NCBI GenBank assembly: GCA_002633025.1
Contig: NMRB01000444.1
Location: 13,329 to 77,328, forward strand
DNA from: Notospermus geniculatus
Taxonomy: Eukaryota; Nemertea; Pilidiophora; Heteronemertea; Lineidae
Length of the DNA stretch: 64,000 nucleotides
Reading direction: 5' to 3'
Position numbers and translations under genes: made by a program. The notes under the pieces are model-generated. The model was not told the DNA's origin and searched no databases. It saw nothing but the letters and a program-made list of their open reading frames with translations. Position 1 is the stretch's first letter. Each line of letters opens with the position of its first letter. Positions 63,247-64,000 of this stretch are shown here, in pieces.

Positions 63247-64000
63247 CTGGAATGAACAAACAGATGGATTAGTCGTCTTTTAAGGGTTAATGCAGCTAAA
63301 ACAAACACTCCATCAGCCGAAGTCCCTGAATTTCCAGACAGTTTAGTTTGTAGTCTGTAGTACCGGTAGTAGTTTGTAGTTTGTAGTTTTTTGTAGTTTG
63401 TAGTTTTCTTTGCTCTTTAATGCTATGTTCTCACTAGAGCGCGGTCCATTACGAACGTCACAATTGGCTATTCGTAGCTGATCTAGTGTTTCAGCTAAAG
63501 CGTTTCAGCAGGGCGCGGCGCCCTGCCTCTCCAGGGGGCGCCCTGCTGCCCTTTTTATGCCCTCAAAAACGCCCTGCCCTTTTTGAAAAAAACAATTTTT
63601 TTTTTCTTTAAACAGGAAGAGGCAAGTGGTCTGACACCTAATTAATGGCTTGAAAGTGGCTTTAAAAGCACCATTAGCTTTAAAAAGTCCCTGTTTGTAT
63701 CCAAAATCTAAAATTTTCGTCGGTTTTTAAGGTCCCACTTTGCCGGGGTGACAAATTCCTGCCCTTTTTTGGAGTCACTGCCCTTTTTTGGGAGTCACTG
63801 CCCTGCCCTTTTCAAATCCTGGCTGAAACACTATGATCGTGGAATGTTTGTTTAATTCTCTGACGTTTCACGTTTGGATATGAGGTGATGCGAGTCGATA
63901 CGTTCTGATGCGCTTGGATGCGATATGGTCGCGATTGGTCAATTTCAGGTGGCACAAATGGCGCCACGATTAAAATCGTGGTCTTAATCGTGGTGATCCT
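63247..64000. other. Upstream intron, simple repeats only
   Basis: GTAGTTTGTAG microsatellite at 63350-63408 and a GCCCTGCCCTTTTT-rich patch at 63515-63810. No further dynein exon recognised. Confidence 0.5.

Noticed and set aside
62930-63010. Minus-strand helix-like frame ([18 protein letters not shown]) between exons 1 and 2
   Set aside because: Phases of exons 1 and 2 already match and I could not find suitable splice sites around it.

Overview
The window is animal nuclear DNA, and almost all of it is one very large, intron-rich gene on the minus strand. The gene encodes a divergent dynein heavy chain. Its N-terminal tail exons start beyond position 64000, and its last C-terminal exons lie beyond position 1. 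I could place 67 exons from conserved dynein motifs, splice sites and codon phase; neighbouring exons agree in phase throughout. They amount to about 12.4 kb of coding sequence, roughly 4,140 codons. Dense short inverted-repeat transposons, tRNA-derived SINEs, minisatellites, frequent words such as AGGCCTA and ACATGTA, isolated N bases and an N gap suggest a draft assembly of a polymorphic marine invertebrate (echinoderm, hemichordate, cephalochordate or lophotrochozoan). The species cannot be fixed from the window.

Layout from 5' to 3' of the gene (high to low coordinate): tail and linker exons 63.2-48.4 kb; AAA1 48.1-41.8 kb, with an unusual three-exon insert; AAA2 41.2-36.7 kb; AAA3 36.2-34.3 kb; a second copy of the nine AAA2-AAA3 exons at 32.9-26.4 kb; AAA3 lid 25.6-23.8 kb; a Ser/Thr/acidic low-complexity insert 23.7-19.2 kb; AAA4 18.7-16.0 kb; stalk and microtubule-binding domain 14.9-11.2 kb, including a candidate 18-nt microexon; AAA5 10.9-7.3 kb; AAA6 and the start of the C-terminal region 6.7-1.7 kb.

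The protein looks like a non-canonical dynein. AAA1 keeps a Walker A motif ([10 protein letters not shown]) but has LFDDCERLD where canonical dyneins have CFDEFNR, so the catalytic Glu is Asp. AAA4 has lost its Walker A motif. Part of AAA6 cannot be found. These features, together with the large inserts, fit the DNHD1 family better than conventional axonemal or cytoplasmic dyneins; that assignment is inference.

The most striking structure is a direct tandem duplication (26196-33748 and 34119-39861) of nine exons. Both copies have open frames and intact splice sites. Joining one copy to the other causes a frameshift and a stop after a few codons, whereas using either copy alone keeps the frame. 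They are therefore either mutually exclusive alternative cassettes or two haplotypes wrongly placed in tandem. Introns are full of MITE-like elements, several nested in one another and several lying against splice sites.
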